Shown in pieces: positions 8,188-8,505 of a DNA stretch of 8,505 nucleotides; the stretch's first letter is position 1; every line of letters starts with the position of its first letter. The notes beneath the pieces are model-generated. The model saw only the letters and a list, made by a program, of their open reading frames with translations, was not told where the DNA came from and ran no database searches. The position numbers were made by a program, and so were the translations under genes. Origin of the DNA: Bacteroidota bacterium (GTDB lineage: Bacteria; Bacteroidota; Bacteroidia; Chitinophagales; Chitinophagaceae); assembly GCA_023428755.1 (NCBI GenBank), contig JAEYWX010000035.1, positions 1 to 8,505 on the forward strand, given 5' to 3'.

Positions 8188-8274
8188 TCGGGAAGACATC
8201 CCGCCGATGGCGGGAGAACCTGCGACCCCCTGGCCCCAAACCAGGTGCCCGCCGATTAGGCGGGGCTACTTCCC
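8188..8274 (-). pseudogene. tRNA-Pro(UGG) pseudogene with hairpin-replaced D- and T-arms (copy 2)
   Basis: Read on the minus strand this 87-nt element matches the intact tRNA-Pro at both acceptor strands (GGGAAG and CTTCCCGA), the anticodon stem (CCTGG/CCAGG), anticodon TGG, and the GGGTCGCAGGTTC stretch. The first acceptor base is A instead of C. The normal D-arm is replaced by a CCCGCC-TAATC-GGCGGG hairpin (8248-8264). The T-loop GAAT and part of the T-stem are replaced by TCCCGCC-ATC-GGCGGGA (8199-8215). With no TTCGAAT loop and no D-loop GG, it should not fold into a normal L-shape or be aminoacylated as a standard tRNA. It is more likely a decayed duplicate than a working gene. Confidence 0.8.
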
Positions 8275-8289
8275 TAAGCAACAAGACAT

Positions 8290-8323
8290 AAAAAAAGTGA
8301 CCCATATTTCTATGAGTCACTTT
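8290..8323 (-). terminator. Intrinsic terminator of tRNA-Pro
   Basis: On the minus strand, two bases after the tRNA 3' end, AAAGTGAC-T-CATA-GAAA-TATG-G-GTCACTTT forms a 13-bp stem (one G:U pair) capped by a GAAA tetraloop and followed by further T residues (seven in a row in all). This is a strong rho-independent terminator, correctly placed and oriented for the tRNA. Read on the plus strand the stem is present but only three T residues follow, all within the stem, so it is a poor stop for the EEP operon. Confidence 0.9.
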
Positions 8324-8325
8324 CG

Positions 8326-8399
8326 TCGGGAAGACAGGATTCGAACCTGCGACCCCCTGGTCCCAAACCAGGTGCGCTACCGGCCTGCGCTACTTCCCG
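8326..8399 (-). tRNA. tRNA-Pro, anticodon UGG
   Basis: The minus strand folds as a complete 74-nt cloverleaf. The acceptor CGGGAAG/CTTCCCG is perfect with discriminator A. The D-stem is GCGC/GCGC with loop AGGCCGGTA. The anticodon stem CCTGG/CCAGG has loop TTTGGGA (anticodon TGG at 8363-8365). The variable loop is GGGTC, and the T-stem GCAGG/CCTGT encloses TTCGAAT, with a closing G:U pair. It reads CCN (proline) codons. No CCA is encoded, so the 3' end must be added enzymatically. It is followed by a strong terminator. No promoter is visible on its 5' side, because the bases at 8400-8505 are tandem repeats of its own first third. Transcription must therefore start beyond the window. Confidence 0.95.
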
Positions 8400-8505
8400 A
8401 ACTTTCCATGTGCCCCGCTTATCAGCGTGGCTACTTCCCGAACTTTCCAGGTGCCCCGCTTATCAGCGTGGCTACTTCCCGAACTTTCCAGGTGCCCCGC
8501 TAATC
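8400..8505. repeat. 41-bp tandem repeats derived from the 5' third of tRNA-Pro
   Basis: There are two full units (8400-8440, 8441-8481) and a partial third (8482-8505, cut by the window end), at exactly 41-bp spacing. Units one and two differ by one base (T or G near position 10), and the third has one further change (ctaatc for cttatc). On the minus strand each unit reads CGGGAAGTAGC, then CCACGCTGATAAGCGGGG, then CACCTGG and AAAGTT. That is the tRNA-Pro acceptor 5' strand, a hairpin in place of the D-arm, and the 5' anticodon stem. The array sits immediately on the 5' side of the intact tRNA and continues past the window. Confidence 0.88.

Larger units (their letters stand above)
8137..8399. 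repeat. Tandem duplication of terminator plus tRNA-Pro, 138-bp period
   Basis: Two adjacent units start with the same sequence (taagcaacaagacataaaa) at 8137 and 8275. Each carries the terminator followed by a tRNA-Pro copy. Unit one (8137-8274) holds the pseudo-tRNA. Unit two (8275-8399) holds the intact tRNA and is 13 bp shorter because it lacks the hairpin inserts. A third, partial unit ends at 8136. The offset of 138 bp is exact for both the terminator and the start of the tRNA-like sequence. Confidence 0.85.

Noticed and set aside
8159..8503. Open frame of 114 codons on the plus strand
   Set aside because: It runs antisense through the tRNA, the pseudo-tRNA, the terminator and the 41-bp repeats. 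Its protein repeats simply mirror the DNA repeats, with no recognisable domain.
8400..8505. CRISPR-like array
   Set aside because: The 41-bp units are directly adjacent with no unique spacers, are derived from a tRNA, and no cas gene is nearby.
8087..8505. Integrated element with tRNA att duplication
   Set aside because: The copies include the 5' half of the tRNA, not just the 3' end, lie side by side, and no integrase or cargo lies between them.

Overview
The window comes from a member of the Bacteroidota. Four things point there: an adjacent SusC/SusD-type outer-membrane pair, a DUF5017-type lipoprotein behind it, A-rich leaders in place of Shine-Dalgarno sites, and moderate GC content. 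I guess a Chitinophagaceae or Sphingobacteriales relative, but nothing seen fixes the genus. Both ends cut through features (a kinase gene at the left, a tandem repeat at the right), so the window may be a whole contig or an arbitrary slice.

Layout. Bases 1-1029 hold the C-terminal 60% or so of an L-ribulokinase (araB). An AT-rich gap of about 170 bp follows. Then comes a plus-strand, operon-like run: a SusC-type TonB-dependent transporter (1204-4356), a SusD-type binding lipoprotein (4465-6033), a DUF5017-type surface lipoprotein (6077-7015) and an exported endonuclease/exonuclease/phosphatase (EEP) superfamily enzyme (7032-7955). The last 550 bp hold no protein gene. They carry an intact minus-strand tRNA-Pro(UGG) with its own intrinsic terminator. 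Around it are decayed tandem copies of the same tRNA and terminator (138-bp period) and a 41-bp-period array made from the first third of the tRNA.

How the genes may work together. SusC, SusD and the DUF5017 lipoprotein look like a surface capture-and-import complex. The only enzyme in the run is a phosphoesterase-fold protein, not a glycoside hydrolase, so the ligand may contain phosphodiester or phosphomonoester bonds. This is inference. The araB gene suggests pentose (L-arabinose) metabolism nearby, but whether it shares regulation with the SusCD run cannot be told from the sequence.

The most unusual part is the tRNA-Pro region. One pseudo-tRNA keeps its acceptor and UGG anticodon arms, but both its D-arm and T-arm are replaced by near-identical GC-rich hairpins (CCCGCC...GGCGGG).
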